From VYFG01 sp965221795 (GTDB lineage: Bacteria > Pseudomonadota > Gammaproteobacteria > Arenicellales > Poriferihabitantaceae): a stretch of 64,000 nt of DNA. The notes under the pieces are model-generated. The model ran no database searches, had not been told where the DNA came from, and was given only the letters and a program-made list of their open reading frames with translations. Location of the stretch: assembly GCA_965221795.1 (NCBI GenBank), contig OZ244914.1, positions 3,410,001-3,474,000 on the forward strand, given 5' to 3'. A program made the position numbers and the translations under genes. Positions within the stretch are counted from its first letter, which is position 1. The number at the start of each line of letters is the position of its first letter. Positions 8,119 to 18,115 of the stretch are shown piece after piece.

Positions 8119-9417
8119 ATGGTGGAGAACACAAACTCGGTTGAGAGCAACTTCCCCAGGCATTTGCTGGAGGAACTGGAAACGGCGCTGAAATCCTACA
8201 GGATCGTCTACATTGTTGGCCCCCGTCAGGTTGGGAAAACAACCTTGGTCAAAAACCTCTTGAAGAAAGGGAAATATGTAAATCTGGATAACGATGTCAT
8301 GCTGCAATCCATAGAGTTTGACCCTGATGGGGTAATGCAGCGTTTCAAAGTCGAGGCCGGTATCGAACCGGTCATCATTGATGAGGTTCAGCGATCCTCG
8401 GATCTGTCCCTGACAATCAAGCAGATTGTGGACAGTGACAAACGCAAGGGACAATTCCTGCTCACTGGATCATCAAATGTTTTTACCAGCACGAAGGTTG
8501 CCGACTCGCTTCCAGGCCGAGTTGTCCCAATCAAGCTCTGGCCGTTAACGATTTCAGAGATCAAACGAAGCAATCCCCCGCAGATTCTGGATTGGGCATT
8601 GCAGAAAAAACCGTTGCTTTCTCAGATACAGAACATCAAGCCTATGACCCGTGATGAATACATTCAGTTGATTCTGAAAGGGGGATTTCCGGAGCCAAGA
8701 AGTCTGGATATTGGCCCAAGACAGAAACAATATCGAAGTTATGTTGACAACATTGTCGATCGCGATCTGGCGGATGTAATGCCACTGCGAAAACCTGGCA
8801 GTTTTCGCAAATTGATTGACCAAATGGCTATTCGAACAGCCAAGGAGATCAACCATAATGAGCTATCCAGCATCCTTGACATGAAATGGGAAACGGTACA
8901 ACGCTATCTGGACATAATGCGGCGTCTTTCATTGGTGGTTAAAGCACCGGCATGGAGATCAAGAGAAGCCAAACGTGACATTAAAAACCCGAAATACCAC
9001 TTTGTGGATTCTGGAATGGCATGTGCCTTGTGTCGATTCGATGCCAGAATGTTTGAGCCTGGACATGTCTATAGCGCCAAGTTGGGCGGGTTGGTGGAAA
9101 GCTTCGTGTTTAATGAAATCTTGCGTGTCCTCCCATTCCAGAGCAAGGATTTTATTCTGTATCATTGGCGAAGTGCAAATCGCCGTGAAATCGATATCCT
9201 TGCAGAGGGTGACGGACAATTGGTGGGAATAGAAGTCAAATCCGCGGTCTCAATCCGAACGGATGACTTCAGACATCTAAAATGGTTTGCAGCCAATCAC
9301 TCCGTTAAGTATCAGTTTACCGGCATTTTGCTCTATTTTGGTGAGCATATATTAAGTTTTGGCCATCGCTTTTATGCTCTTCCGATTAGCGCATTATGGT
9401 CTTCATTCGATCTGTAG
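8119..9417 (+). CDS. AAA_14 / DUF4143 family ATP-binding protein
   Basis: About 432 residues. The start at MVENTNSV has a GGAG ribosome site just upstream; an in-frame ATG at 8092 would add nine residues. The N-terminal P-loop GPRQVGKTT and Walker B VIIDEVQR, followed by LTGSSN, define the AAA_14 ATPase. The C-terminal third (RREIDILAEG then IEVKSA) is the DUF4143 part with a PD-(D/E)xK-like D-x-n-ExK pattern. These proteins are common in accessory regions and are thought to be ATP-dependent regulators or nucleases; their role is unproved. No partner gene is adjacent. An IS66/Dam wreck follows downstream. Confidence 0.88.
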   Translation: MVENTNSVESNFPRHLLEELETALKSYRIVYIVGPRQVGKTTLVKNLLKKGKYVNLDNDVMLQSIEFDPDGVMQRFKVEAGIEPVIIDEVQRSSDLSLTIKQIVDSDKRKGQFLLTGSSNVFTSTKVADSLPGRVVPIKLWPLTISEIKRSNPPQILDWALQKKPLLSQIQNIKPMTRDEYIQLILKGGFPEPRSLDIGPRQKQYRSYVDNIVDRDLADVMPLRKPGSFRKLIDQMAIRTAKEINHNELSSILDMKWETVQRYLDIMRRLSLVVKAPAWRSREAKRDIKNPKYHFVDSGMACALCRFDARMFEPGHVYSAKLGGLVESFVFNEILRVLPFQSKDFILYHWRSANRREIDILAEGDGQLVGIEVKSAVSIRTDDFRHLKWFAANHSVKYQFTGILLYFGEHILSFGHRFYALPISALWSSFDL

Positions 9418-9509
9418 TTCCTTTTGTATTGGAGCACGCATTATGGGGAGTATTGCGTGATGGCGGGATGCTCGGCACCGACAATGCGCATCGCGATAAA
9501 CCCGATCTT

Positions 9510-9839
9510 TCAAACTTTTCTGGCAACTACTCGCCCCCATGAAAATGATGTGGTGGGCAATTGGGTGTTCCGGCACTCGCTGGTGGTCGTTGCCTGGTTC
9601 TGCCGGTTTTCCCCGAGTATTCCGACTGCATCGCCTTTCCGGACGAGTTCGACTGCGGTCAGCGGGTTGTATCCGAGCCTGTTCATGGTCTGGAGGTAGC
9701 TCGAGACCCGGCAATAGGCCTGCGCCATCCTGAGGGAGCGGAAGGTTCCGGACCCTTTCTGCTTGACCTTGCGCATGCGGTGGAACCTTTTGGCCGCATG
9801 GTTGGTGTGGGGACCGAACGGGTAGCGGGCAAAGCGCAT
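9510..9839 (-). pseudogene. IS66-family transposase C-terminal remnant
   Basis: Only the C-terminal end of an IS66-type DDE transposase remains. The reading TNHAAKRFHRMRKVKQKGSG, then TFRSLRMAQAYCRVSSYLQT, matches the family ending that usually reads DNN-AER-RMVKVKQK-SG-FRS---A--FCRIRSYL-T. The first Asp/Asn residues and the upstream catalytic domain are absent. It abuts the adenine methylase remnant on the same strand, so the two appear joined by deletion. Confidence 0.65.
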
Positions 9840-9869
9840 GATCTGATCCTCGTATCCCCGGCATGCCTC

Positions 9870-10190
9870 GTGCCGGCCGAGGAGGCAGTTCCTTGACCCC
9901 CGGCGTCAAGAGGGTCCGGTACCGCTCCGGAGCCTTGTGGGTGCTCCTGAGGTACGGCGGATCGGCAACCACCCGCTCCCGCCCCCGAACGGATACCCCT
10001 TCAGGAACTCGTGGCAGCCGCCGTGCACCCGCTCGACCGGATCGTCGCAGGAACAGTCCCCGATTGCCGCCCCACCCAAGTGGCTCTCTAGGTAGACGTC
10101 GCGGGGCAGCATCATGCCAATCAGGGGTTGGCACAGCCCCGCCGTTGCCTGGGGACCCAGAGAGGACTGGCCCATGAAGAAACACCGGGA
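9870..10190 (-). pseudogene. DNA adenine methylase (D12 class) remnant
   Basis: Frameshifted pieces of an N6-adenine methyltransferase. One frame shows PLIGMMLPRDVYLESHLGG, equivalent to the SAM-binding motif I region, then ERVHGGCHEFLKGYPFGG. The adjacent frame shows the catalytic DPPY motif in RVVADPPYLRSTHKAPERYR. The span between them is shortened and the C-terminal third is missing. The gene is non-functional as read. It may come from a phage or an orphan methyltransferase. Confidence 0.62.
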
Positions 10191-10194
10191 TCAC

Positions 10195-10701
10195 GATTCA
10201 GTACCGACCCCATCGGCAAAAAACGGGGAACTGTCAAGTACCCACCGACATGCCGCTATTTCCGGTAAAATCGACGGGGCGAGTAGTTACCTTTTCTGGC
10301 CCCTTTTTTCCGATCGATTGACCGAATCCCGACCCGTAACGGATAAAATTCGTTCTATTTAAGGATTAGGAAACAGAGTCTGGAAAGAAAGTGATATTCG
10401 CTTTGAAATTTTAGGGCGATCGTCCTGAATAGCATTGCAGGAACTCCTTCCATAAGGTTGTTGGGGTAAAAGTCATTTTCATCACAGTTCTTTGGCGGGC
10501 ACTTTGGAAAGTGGACTACATACATCCCGGTCCAAACGGCAATTCTGGCCTGTAGGAACCCGAATAGATTTGCAAACACCATCATCAAACTCGCGGGTCT
10601 CAAGGAGAGTAATGGGTTTTCCCCTTTGCATTCGCCGGAATGCTGGGTGGAAGGACTGATTCTGGTTCTCACCATGAAAAAGAATTGACGAAGAGGTATG
10701 G
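10195..10701. other. Gene-free stretch before the Gfo/Idh/MocA gene
   Basis: About 500 bp with no recognised gene; ORFs here lack family features. It must hold the promoter for the dehydrogenase-AlaX pair. Confidence 0.45.
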
Positions 10702-11670
10702 ATGATGGCCGATATGACAAATGTGGTAGTGGTCGGAGTCGGTTACCTCGGTCGGATCCATGCCAGGATTTATCACGAGATGTCCAATGTGAACCTCGTA
10801 GCGGTGGTGGATACGGACCCGGAAGCGGCAAACCAGACCGCCGAGCAATATGATTGCCGTCCGTTCTATGAAATCAAAGATCTGTTCCAAGCGGCTTTGT
10901 CAATTGATGCCGTCAGTATTGTAGTGCCGACCACTGAGCATTTGTCGGTGGCGGAACCTTTTCTGAGACGGAAGATTCACATGATGCTGGAAAAACCCAT
11001 CGCCACGACAGCTCATGAAAGCGAGACAATCGTTGCACTGGCCAGGCAGCAGGAAGTGATGCTTCAGATTGGACACTTGGAACGGTTTAATGCCGGCGTC
11101 ATGAAATTGGCGGAAATACTTGAAAATCCTCGATTCATTGAGGTGCACCGACTCAGTGTATTCAACGGGCGTGCGGCCGATGTTGATGTCGTGACGGACC
11201 TGATGATTCATGACATTGATATCATATTGTCTTTGGTGCCTTCGACTCTGGCCACGGTATCTGCGATTGGCACTCCGGTGTTGACACCCCACGTAGATAT
11301 CGCCAATGCCAGACTGGAGTTTGCCAATGGGGCAGTAGCGAATGTCACCGCCAGTCGCATTTCCCGCAATCCGTTTCGACGTATCCGGGTTTTCGCCGAA
11401 AAACATTATTTTGGGCTGAACTTCACTGATCAGCAACTGGAAGAGATTGCGATGGGAGAATGGACCCCGGAAAGTGGAGTGCCACAACTCATGGAGCGCC
11501 AGATTCCGGTCGACCCCCAGTTGCCACTCAATGCAGAACTGGCTCATTTCATCCATTGTGTACAGCAGGGTACCTGCCCACTTGTGAGCGGCGAAGATGC
11601 ACTGGTGGCTGTAAAAGTGGCAGAGAGAATCAAAGAGAAAATTTCCTTATCAATGGAGAACAGAACATGA
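10702..11670 (+). CDS. Gfo/Idh/MocA family oxidoreductase (GnnA-like)
   Basis: About 322 residues. An N-terminal NAD-binding motif VVVVGVGYLGRIHA is followed by the EKPIA motif (MLEKPIAT), whose Lys and Pro are typical of the family, and by HLERFN and DLMIHDIDI in the substrate domain. The HLERFN and (M/N)-HDID pattern resembles UDP-N-acetylglucosamine 3-dehydrogenase (GnnA), which acts in making 3-amino lipid A precursors, but no gnnB-like aminotransferase lies next to it, so that function is not assigned. The start at MMADMTN is preceded by AGAGG. It overlaps the AlaX gene by four bases, so the two are translationally coupled. Confidence 0.85.
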   Translation: MMADMTNVVVVGVGYLGRIHARIYHEMSNVNLVAVVDTDPEAANQTAEQYDCRPFYEIKDLFQAALSIDAVSIVVPTTEHLSVAEPFLRRKIHMMLEKPIATTAHESETIVALARQQEVMLQIGHLERFNAGVMKLAEILENPRFIEVHRLSVFNGRAADVDVVTDLMIHDIDIILSLVPSTLATVSAIGTPVLTPHVDIANARLEFANGAVANVTASRISRNPFRRIRVFAEKHYFGLNFTDQQLEEIAMGEWTPESGVPQLMERQIPVDPQLPLNAELAHFIHCVQQGTCPLVSGEDALVAVKVAERIKEKISLSMENRT

Positions 11671-12368
11671 CAGAAGAACTGTTCCGTACCGACAGCTATC
11701 TCCGAGACTGCCAGGCGGTAGTGACAGCGGTAACAGAACGGGCATTTGCCGTAAACCGCACCGTGTTTTATGCTATGGGCGGCGGGCAACCAGGGGATAC
11801 CGGGGCTTTTTCCGGTTCAGCGGGAGAGGGGCGGATTGTCGATTGCTACCGGGACCGGAGTCGTGGCCTGCATCTCCATGTCGTCGAGGACGGGGTGGAA
11901 TTGCCATCAATCGGGGAAGCGGTTGATCTCAGAATTGATTGGGACCGTCGTTATCGTTTGATGCGTATGCACAGCAGCTTGCATATACTCTGTGCGGCGG
12001 TTCCGGCGCCGGTTACAGGCGGCTCCATCGGCGATGGCGTGGGACGCCTGGATTTCGACCTGCCCAATCCGCCGGACCGCCAAGCGATTGAAGATCGGGT
12101 CAATGAATGGATTCGTGCGGATGTGCCGATGACGCTCCGATGGATCACGGATGAGGAGATGGAAGCACAACCAGAACTGATACGCACGATGTCGGTGCAA
12201 CCACCCAAGGGAACGGGTCGGGTCCGTTTGGTGCACTTTCAAGGCGTGGATCTTCAGCCTTGCGGTGGTACGCATGTGGCTCGTACTGGTGAGATTGGAC
12301 CAGTCCGCGTACAAAGTATCAAGAGCAAGGGTAAGCAGAACCGACGGATCACTATCGAGTTTGCGTGA
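11667..12368 (+). CDS. AlaX-type alanyl-tRNA editing hydrolase
   Basis: About 233 residues, homologous to the editing domain of alanyl-tRNA synthetase. It should hydrolyse mischarged Ser- or Gly-tRNA(Ala) in the cytosol. The two zinc-binding signatures are present: HSSLH (HxxxH) near residue 98 and CGGTH (CxxxH) near residue 203. The N-terminal part YAMGGGQPGDTG matches the usual Gly-rich region of longer AlaX forms. The ATG at 11667 overlaps the stop of the dehydrogenase (ATGA), which decides this start over any further upstream in that frame. Confidence 0.9.
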   Translation: MTEELFRTDSYLRDCQAVVTAVTERAFAVNRTVFYAMGGGQPGDTGAFSGSAGEGRIVDCYRDRSRGLHLHVVEDGVELPSIGEAVDLRIDWDRRYRLMRMHSSLHILCAAVPAPVTGGSIGDGVGRLDFDLPNPPDRQAIEDRVNEWIRADVPMTLRWITDEEMEAQPELIRTMSVQPPKGTGRVRLVHFQGVDLQPCGGTHVARTGEIGPVRVQSIKSKGKQNRRITIEFA

Positions 12369-12433
12369 CGATGTCCGGCGGTCACGGTATGAGGAGTCGG
12401 GAGATCGTTGGTCGATTTCCCGTTATATACTTC

Positions 12434-13072
12434 CTATCCCCGCCGTCTGGGTCCAGCCGATTTCAATCCGCCATTCTTCTTGTGTGCCCTTCGCAGGTGC
12501 TCAAGTTCTTCTGGTGTGTTTACATTGGTAAACATATTCGGGCTGTCAGCAAACAACACGGTGGAATACGAATGTTGTGCAAACCATCGGTCAATTTTAC
12601 GATCGTCAGACAACAGGAATTGCTGCAGACTTTCTTCCAGTGTGCGGTGGATCAGTGCATAGACGGGTTGCAGACGGGTTCCGTCCGAGGCGACCGCCAG
12701 CTTGTTCCCGTCCTCCATGGCCGTGGTGAACATTCGGTGTGCATAGTTTGCCGAGAGAAAAGGCCCGTCGCAGGGCAGGGTAATCAGCCACGGCGTCTTC
12801 ATTGTCCGTAGTCCGGCCCACATTCCGGCCAAGGGCCCCTGAAAGGTTTCGGATGCATCCTGGACAATGTCATACCCCATTTCCCGGTACCGGTCATGAT
12901 TGCGGTTGGCATTGACCAGGACCGTATGGACTTGCCGGGCAATCTGATCTGACAGGTGCCCCACAAAGGTCTGCTCCCCCAGTAGCAGCAATCCCTTGTC
13001 GTTGCCTCCCATTCGGGTTGCTCGTCCACCCGCGAGGATCAGTGCAGTGATTTGATCGGTCCGATTGGTCAT
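12434..13072 (-). CDS. mobA: Molybdenum cofactor guanylyltransferase MobA
   Basis: About 212 residues. It transfers GMP from GTP to molybdopterin, making the guanine dinucleotide cofactor used by DMSO-reductase-type enzymes. The N-terminal nucleotide-binding motif LILAGGRATRMGGNDKGLL is complete, the ITLPCDGPFL segment holds the Mg-binding Asp, and the end NVNTPEEL is typical. The gene lies 21 bp downstream of ppc on the same strand, so the two are probably cotranscribed, an unusual pairing. No other Mo-cofactor gene is in the window. Confidence 0.93.
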   Translation of the reverse strand: MTNRTDQITALILAGGRATRMGGNDKGLLLLGEQTFVGHLSDQIARQVHTVLVNANRNHDRYREMGYDIVQDASETFQGPLAGMWAGLRTMKTPWLITLPCDGPFLSANYAHRMFTTAMEDGNKLAVASDGTRLQPVYALIHRTLEESLQQFLLSDDRKIDRWFAQHSYSTVLFADSPNMFTNVNTPEELEHLRRAHKKNGGLKSAGPRRRG

Positions 13073-13093
13073 TCTGGTCGTTCCCTGGCCGGA

Positions 13094-15829
13094 TTAGCCA
13101 GTATTGCGCATTCCGGCCGCAATCCCATTGATGGCAACTAAGAGGGCATCCAGAGCATCGTCGTCATCGCCTGCACGGACACGTGCAAGGAGTTCGACTT
13201 GCAGCAGATTCAGTGGATCGACATATGTATTCCGGACTTCGACGGAGCGCAATACCACCGGCTGGGTTTCGAGAGGAATGTGATGACCAGTCACCGACAG
13301 GACCAATGACATGGTCTTTTGGTAGAGCACTCTCAGTTCTTCACCCAAGGATATCTGTGATGGGGCAACCAGTCGAGCATCATACATCGCGGCGACATTC
13401 ACATCTGCTTTGGAAAAAACCATTTCGATCGAATCCATGGTGGCACGAAAAAACGGCCAGTTTTTCTGCATATCGTCCAGTAGGAGTTGATCCCCACGCT
13501 CCATGGCGGTCTCCAATGCTTTGCCAACGCCTAACCAGGCCGGAAGCATAAGGCGAGTTTGGGTCCAGGCAAAGATCCAGGGAATTGCGCGCAGCGTTTC
13601 GATCCCTCCTCCAGGACGACGTCTGGATGGGCGCGACCCAATCTTGAGATTACCCAACTCCTGTTCGGGGGTGGCGGCCCGGAAATAGTGAACAAATTGC
13701 GGGTGCTGACGCACGATACGATGAAACTCTGCCAGAGAATCATTGGCAAGCCTTTGCATTCCGTCACGCCATTTCTTTCGGGGAGCAGGCGGCGGGCATA
13801 ATGTCGCTTCCAGAACCGAACCGAGATACACTTCCAGCGTTTCCATCGCCATCCCTGGGAGTCCAAACTTGGCCTGGATCACTTCGCCTTGTTCGGTCAC
13901 GCGCATGGTTCCGTTGACCGAGCCCGGAGGCTGTGACAGGATGGCTTCATATGCAGGCCCCCCTCCTCGTGCCACGGTACCGCCGCGGCCATGGAACAGT
14001 GTCAGGGCAATGCCATGGCTCTCGCTGACCCGGACCAATTCTTCCTGTGCCTGGTAAAGCCCCCAGGCCGCCGCCAGCTTACCGGCATCCTTGGCAGAGT
14101 CGGAATAACCGATCATCACTTCCTGTTTGCCCTGTATGTGTTCGTGATACCACGGGATGGCGAACAGCTGCTCCATGCAGGATGCCGCACTTTGCAAATC
14201 ATTCAGGCGTTCGAACAAAGGAGCAATCGGGAGTATCTTCGGCAATCGACACTCCTTTTGCAAGAGAGCCACTTCAAGTACATCCGAGGGTTCAGATGCC
14301 ATGGAAATCACATAAGTGCCGATCGATTCCGGATTTTGTACCGCGAGCATGCGAAACGTATCCAGCACCTCCTTTACCTCGGCATGCACCGGGTTGTCAT
14401 CCGGAAAGGTAGACATAATCAGGGGGCGTCGGCTCTCCAACTCGCGGATCAGGAATGCCTGCTTTTCGGTTTCCGTCCACTCCAGATAATGCCCCATACC
14501 AAGATATGACGTAATGGCTTCAAGGACGGCACCATGGCGATCCGCCTCCTGGCGAATATCAAGCTTGAGCAGGACCAGTCCGAACGTATCCAGTCTGCGG
14601 AGAATATCCGATAGCCGGCCATTGGCAATCAAGGCATTACCATTTTGCACCAACGAACGATGGCAAATCATCAAAGGCTCCCTGAGCTTCTCTGCTTGCA
14701 GGTAGAGCTCGCCTTTGATCGGGGGCAGGCGGGAGAGTTCGCCGGATTGAACGGCTTCCAGGGTGCGGTGGAGATGGCGCAATGTTGCCCGTAATTTTTT
14801 CAGTACCCGATTCAGAAATGCGCGGTAGGGCTCAGTCTCCTGATCGCCAACCATCTCCCGCAGTTCCATACTGGCATGCTTCATCGTGAGATCTCGGCTC
14901 AGGGCATCGATTTCAGACAAATACAGTTCCGCAGCACGAATCCGTGAAATCAGGCAGACTTCTCGGGTAACTTGTGGGGTAGCATTGGGATTGCCATCAC
15001 GGTCGCCTCCCATCCAGGATCCAAACCGGATCGGTGTGATCCCCAAAGGCAAGCTCCGCCCGGTCGAGTTGGTCAATGCCAGATCCAATTGGCGATAGAA
15101 GTCCGGAATCACATCCCACAGGGTTTGTTCAACTGCCAGCAATCCATTACGGGCTTCATCGACCGGAGTCAGCCGGATGCGGCGAATTTCATCCGTTTCC
15201 CAGACTTCCGTCACGACCCGATGGAGTGCTTCATGGGTTTGCTGTCGTTCCAGGCGAGACAGATCTACTCGGTCATTTTGGGCGAGCAAGGACTGGATTC
15301 GATGAAATTTGTCGGAAACACTCCGGCGTACAATTTCAGTAGGGTGGGCAGTCAATACCAGTTCGATCTGCAGCCCGAGCGCACATTGATGCAATCGCAT
15401 CGGCGAGACGCCGGCATCGAGTAGTTTGTAAAACGCTGCCTCCAGAAAACTCCTGGCATCATGCTCCGATTCTGCTTCCGCAAAGGTCGTCGCGGCAATC
15501 TGGCGTCGACGCCGGATTTGATGATGTTGTTCGGCAATATTCGCGAGATTCAGAAATTGGGCAAATGCCCGGGCCAACAGGACTAATCGTTCGCTGGTTT
15601 GGGCGGACAGGATGGTGACCAGCCGCTCCACACAGGCCTTGTCTCCAAGCCGTGCATCCTTGGACAGCTGCCGCACTTGCTCCACCAGTTCATAAAGTTC
15701 TTCGCCTTCTTGTTGGCGGATCGTTTCACCGAGCAAGGTGCCGAGAAGACGGACATCGTCACGTAGTTTGGCGTCGTTGACATACAACGAATAGTAGGCG
15801 TCTACCTGTGTGATTGCGGACCCCGGCAT
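13094..15829 (-). CDS. ppc: Phosphoenolpyruvate carboxylase
   Basis: About 911 residues, full length for the bacterial enzyme, which carboxylates phosphoenolpyruvate to oxaloacetate to refill the TCA cycle. Diagnostic segments: VLTAHPTEIVRRS with the catalytic His, GYSDSAKDAGK with the second signature, FHGRGGTVARGGGP in the glycine-rich active-site loop, and a C-terminal end NGIAAGMRNTG as expected. The start at MPGSAITQ is the only sensible one, though I see no strong ribosome site. mobA follows after 21 bp. Confidence 0.97.
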   Translation of the reverse strand: MPGSAITQVDAYYSLYVNDAKLRDDVRLLGTLLGETIRQQEGEELYELVEQVRQLSKDARLGDKACVERLVTILSAQTSERLVLLARAFAQFLNLANIAEQHHQIRRRRQIAATTFAEAESEHDARSFLEAAFYKLLDAGVSPMRLHQCALGLQIELVLTAHPTEIVRRSVSDKFHRIQSLLAQNDRVDLSRLERQQTHEALHRVVTEVWETDEIRRIRLTPVDEARNGLLAVEQTLWDVIPDFYRQLDLALTNSTGRSLPLGITPIRFGSWMGGDRDGNPNATPQVTREVCLISRIRAAELYLSEIDALSRDLTMKHASMELREMVGDQETEPYRAFLNRVLKKLRATLRHLHRTLEAVQSGELSRLPPIKGELYLQAEKLREPLMICHRSLVQNGNALIANGRLSDILRRLDTFGLVLLKLDIRQEADRHGAVLEAITSYLGMGHYLEWTETEKQAFLIRELESRRPLIMSTFPDDNPVHAEVKEVLDTFRMLAVQNPESIGTYVISMASEPSDVLEVALLQKECRLPKILPIAPLFERLNDLQSAASCMEQLFAIPWYHEHIQGKQEVMIGYSDSAKDAGKLAAAWGLYQAQEELVRVSESHGIALTLFHGRGGTVARGGGPAYEAILSQPPGSVNGTMRVTEQGEVIQAKFGLPGMAMETLEVYLGSVLEATLCPPPAPRKKWRDGMQRLANDSLAEFHRIVRQHPQFVHYFRAATPEQELGNLKIGSRPSRRRPGGGIETLRAIPWIFAWTQTRLMLPAWLGVGKALETAMERGDQLLLDDMQKNWPFFRATMDSIEMVFSKADVNVAAMYDARLVAPSQISLGEELRVLYQKTMSLVLSVTGHHIPLETQPVVLRSVEVRNTYVDPLNLLQVELLARVRAGDDDDALDALLVAINGIAAGMRNTG

Positions 15830-16247
15830 GACGATAGGAGCAGTGGATATGTGGTATGGAGGAGAGGGCGATTCTAACCGGATGAACTGCGCCTCACCAA
15901 CTCGAATGATTTGTTCCGGCAGGAAGTCGGGTATCGATTCTCGATGATTGTGAACAGCAACAGAGTTTCCTCAACCGCTATTCCATGTCCAGCAAATTGC
16001 GAGCACATGGATCGAAGATTGTCCGATTGAAATGCGCGGAGTGTGCGCAGGCGTTGATGAGTCCCCATGATGGAGCTACCTTGGAAATCCTCTCCCAAAA
16101 AAGGAATTTCGGTCGTAAAACAGGTACAATCCATCATGCCTCGCCTGCTTGGCTCGCTTCGTAATGGGTATGGACATTTGGATTGGCATAGAGCAGTGCT
16201 TCCAATTCGAATAGGGTCTGTGTCCCCCTCCCTGACTGCTTCCGTTT
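15830..16247. other. Divergent intergenic region between ppc and lepA
   Basis: About 420 bp without a convincing gene. It must contain promoters for ppc (minus) and lepA (plus). I see no riboswitch or clear terminator. Confidence 0.5.
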
Positions 16248-18059
16248 ATGCACAGGATTGATCAATCCCGAATCCGTAATTTTGCCATTATTGCTCATGT
16301 GGACCACGGTAAGTCCACTCTGGCGGATCGCTTTATCGAGATCTGCGGAGGATTGGATGAGCGCGAAATGAAAGAGCAGGTCCTGGATTCCATGGAAATC
16401 GAACGCGAGCGGGGGATTACGATCAAGGCCCAGAGCGTGACACTGAATTTTCGCGCTGGCAGTGGGCAAGAGTATCAACTGAACCTGATTGATACTCCGG
16501 GACATGTGGATTTCTCTTATGAAGTGTCACGATCATTGCAGGCTTGCGAAGGTGCATTGCTGGTAGTGGATGCGGTGCAGGGAGTAGAAGCCCAAACCGT
16601 GGCCAACTGCTATACTGCGGTCGATCTTGGCCTGACGGTAATTCCCGTGCTGAACAAGATTGATCTGCCGGCAGCGGAACCGAAACGTGTATTGTCCGAG
16701 ATCGAAGACGTAGTCGGTATCGACAGTACCGGGGCACTGGCCGTGAGTGCAAAAACAGGTCAGGGGGTGATCCAGGTGCTTGAGCAGGTGGTCGAACTGA
16801 TGCCAGCCCCTTCCGGGTTGCCGGAAGTGCCATTACGGGCCTTGGTGCTGGACTCCTGGTTTGATAATTATCTGGGAGTCATCTCCTTGATTCGTGTTTT
16901 TGACGGCACTTTGATTCAGAGCCGCAACCGCATCCGCATGATGTCCACGGGCCTGGACCACCCGGTAGAGCAGATTGGTGTTTTCAGGCCCAAGCCTCTT
17001 GTAGTCAGTGAATTGTCGACGGGCATGGTCGGTTTTCTGATTGCGGGCCTCAAGGATGTAAAGGCCGCCAGGGTAGGGGATACCGTGACCCTGAGCCATC
17101 CACAAGCACCGGATCCATTACCGGGATTCAAAGAAGTGAAACCCACAGTCTTTGCCGGACTGTATCCGGTCAACAGTGCCGATTTCGAGGCCTTCCGCGT
17201 GGCGTTGGAAAAGTTGAGTCTCAATGATGCGGCACTGTCCTATCAGCCGGAATCATCTCATGCACTGGGCTTCGGCTTTCGTTGTGGCTTTCTGGGCATG
17301 CTGCATATGGAGATTGTGCAGGAACGCCTGGAACGTGAGTATAAGCTGGAACTGATCTCGACCGCCCCAACCGTCGTATATGAAATCCGATTTAAGGATG
17401 GCAGCACCGTTTATATTGATGACCCATCCGAGTTGCCGGACCCATCCCGGATCGAAGAAATCCTCGAACCCTTTATCCTGGCCCGCATCCTGGTCCCGCA
17501 CGATCATATCGGTGCGGTACTGTCCCTATGTGTAGAGAAGCGCGGTATCCAGCGAAATCTCCACTATCATGGTCGGCAGGTGATGGTGGAATTCGAGATG
17601 CCGCTCAACGAAGTCGTGCTGGACTTTTTCGATCATTTGAAGTCTGATACGCGCGGATATGCATCCTTGGATTATGAACTGATTGGAAATCGTCCGGCGG
17701 ATATGGTGAAAGTGGATGTGATGATCAATGGCGACCCGGTCGGACCGTTGGCGATATTGGTTCACCGTACCCAGAGTCAACATCGGGCTCGTGCGTTGGT
17801 CAAGCGGATGCGGGCATTGATTCCACGACAGATGTTTGATGTGGCAATTCAGGCAGCGATCGGATCCAAAATAATCGCCAGAGAAACCGTCAAGGCACTG
17901 CGGAAAAACGTCACCGCCAAATGCTATGGCGGAGATATCACCCGCAAGCGCAAGTTATTGGAAAAACAGAAAGCCGGAAAAAAACGTATGAAACAGATCG
18001 GTTCTGTGGAAATTCCACAGGAAGCGTTCCTTTCGGTGCTCAAGGTGGAACGGGGCTAA
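16248..18059 (+). CDS. lepA: Elongation factor 4 (LepA)
   Basis: About 603 residues, usual length. LepA is a translational GTPase that binds the ribosome and affects back-translocation or initiation. The G motifs are complete: AHVDHGKSTL (G1), RGITIKAQ (G2), DTPGHVDF (G3), NKIDLP (G4). The LepA-specific C-terminal domain is seen in KCYGGDITRKRKLLEKQKAG. It begins the lepA-lepB-rnc-era-recO series, with 56 bp to lepB. Confidence 0.98.
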   Translation: MHRIDQSRIRNFAIIAHVDHGKSTLADRFIEICGGLDEREMKEQVLDSMEIERERGITIKAQSVTLNFRAGSGQEYQLNLIDTPGHVDFSYEVSRSLQACEGALLVVDAVQGVEAQTVANCYTAVDLGLTVIPVLNKIDLPAAEPKRVLSEIEDVVGIDSTGALAVSAKTGQGVIQVLEQVVELMPAPSGLPEVPLRALVLDSWFDNYLGVISLIRVFDGTLIQSRNRIRMMSTGLDHPVEQIGVFRPKPLVVSELSTGMVGFLIAGLKDVKAARVGDTVTLSHPQAPDPLPGFKEVKPTVFAGLYPVNSADFEAFRVALEKLSLNDAALSYQPESSHALGFGFRCGFLGMLHMEIVQERLEREYKLELISTAPTVVYEIRFKDGSTVYIDDPSELPDPSRIEEILEPFILARILVPHDHIGAVLSLCVEKRGIQRNLHYHGRQVMVEFEMPLNEVVLDFFDHLKSDTRGYASLDYELIGNRPADMVKVDVMINGDPVGPLAILVHRTQSQHRARALVKRMRALIPRQMFDVAIQAAIGSKIIARETVKALRKNVTAKCYGGDITRKRKLLEKQKAGKKRMKQIGSVEIPQEAFLSVLKVERG

Positions 18060-18115
18060 TACCCCGGTTGTCATATCTCATCAGCTCTCTTATATAAATC
18101 AGTCGGACAGTTTTC

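Noticed and set aside
9403..10194. Apparent 263-residue minus-strand gene
   Set aside because: It merely joins out-of-frame parts of the methylase and IS66 remnants; only the DPPY segment in it is genuine coding text.
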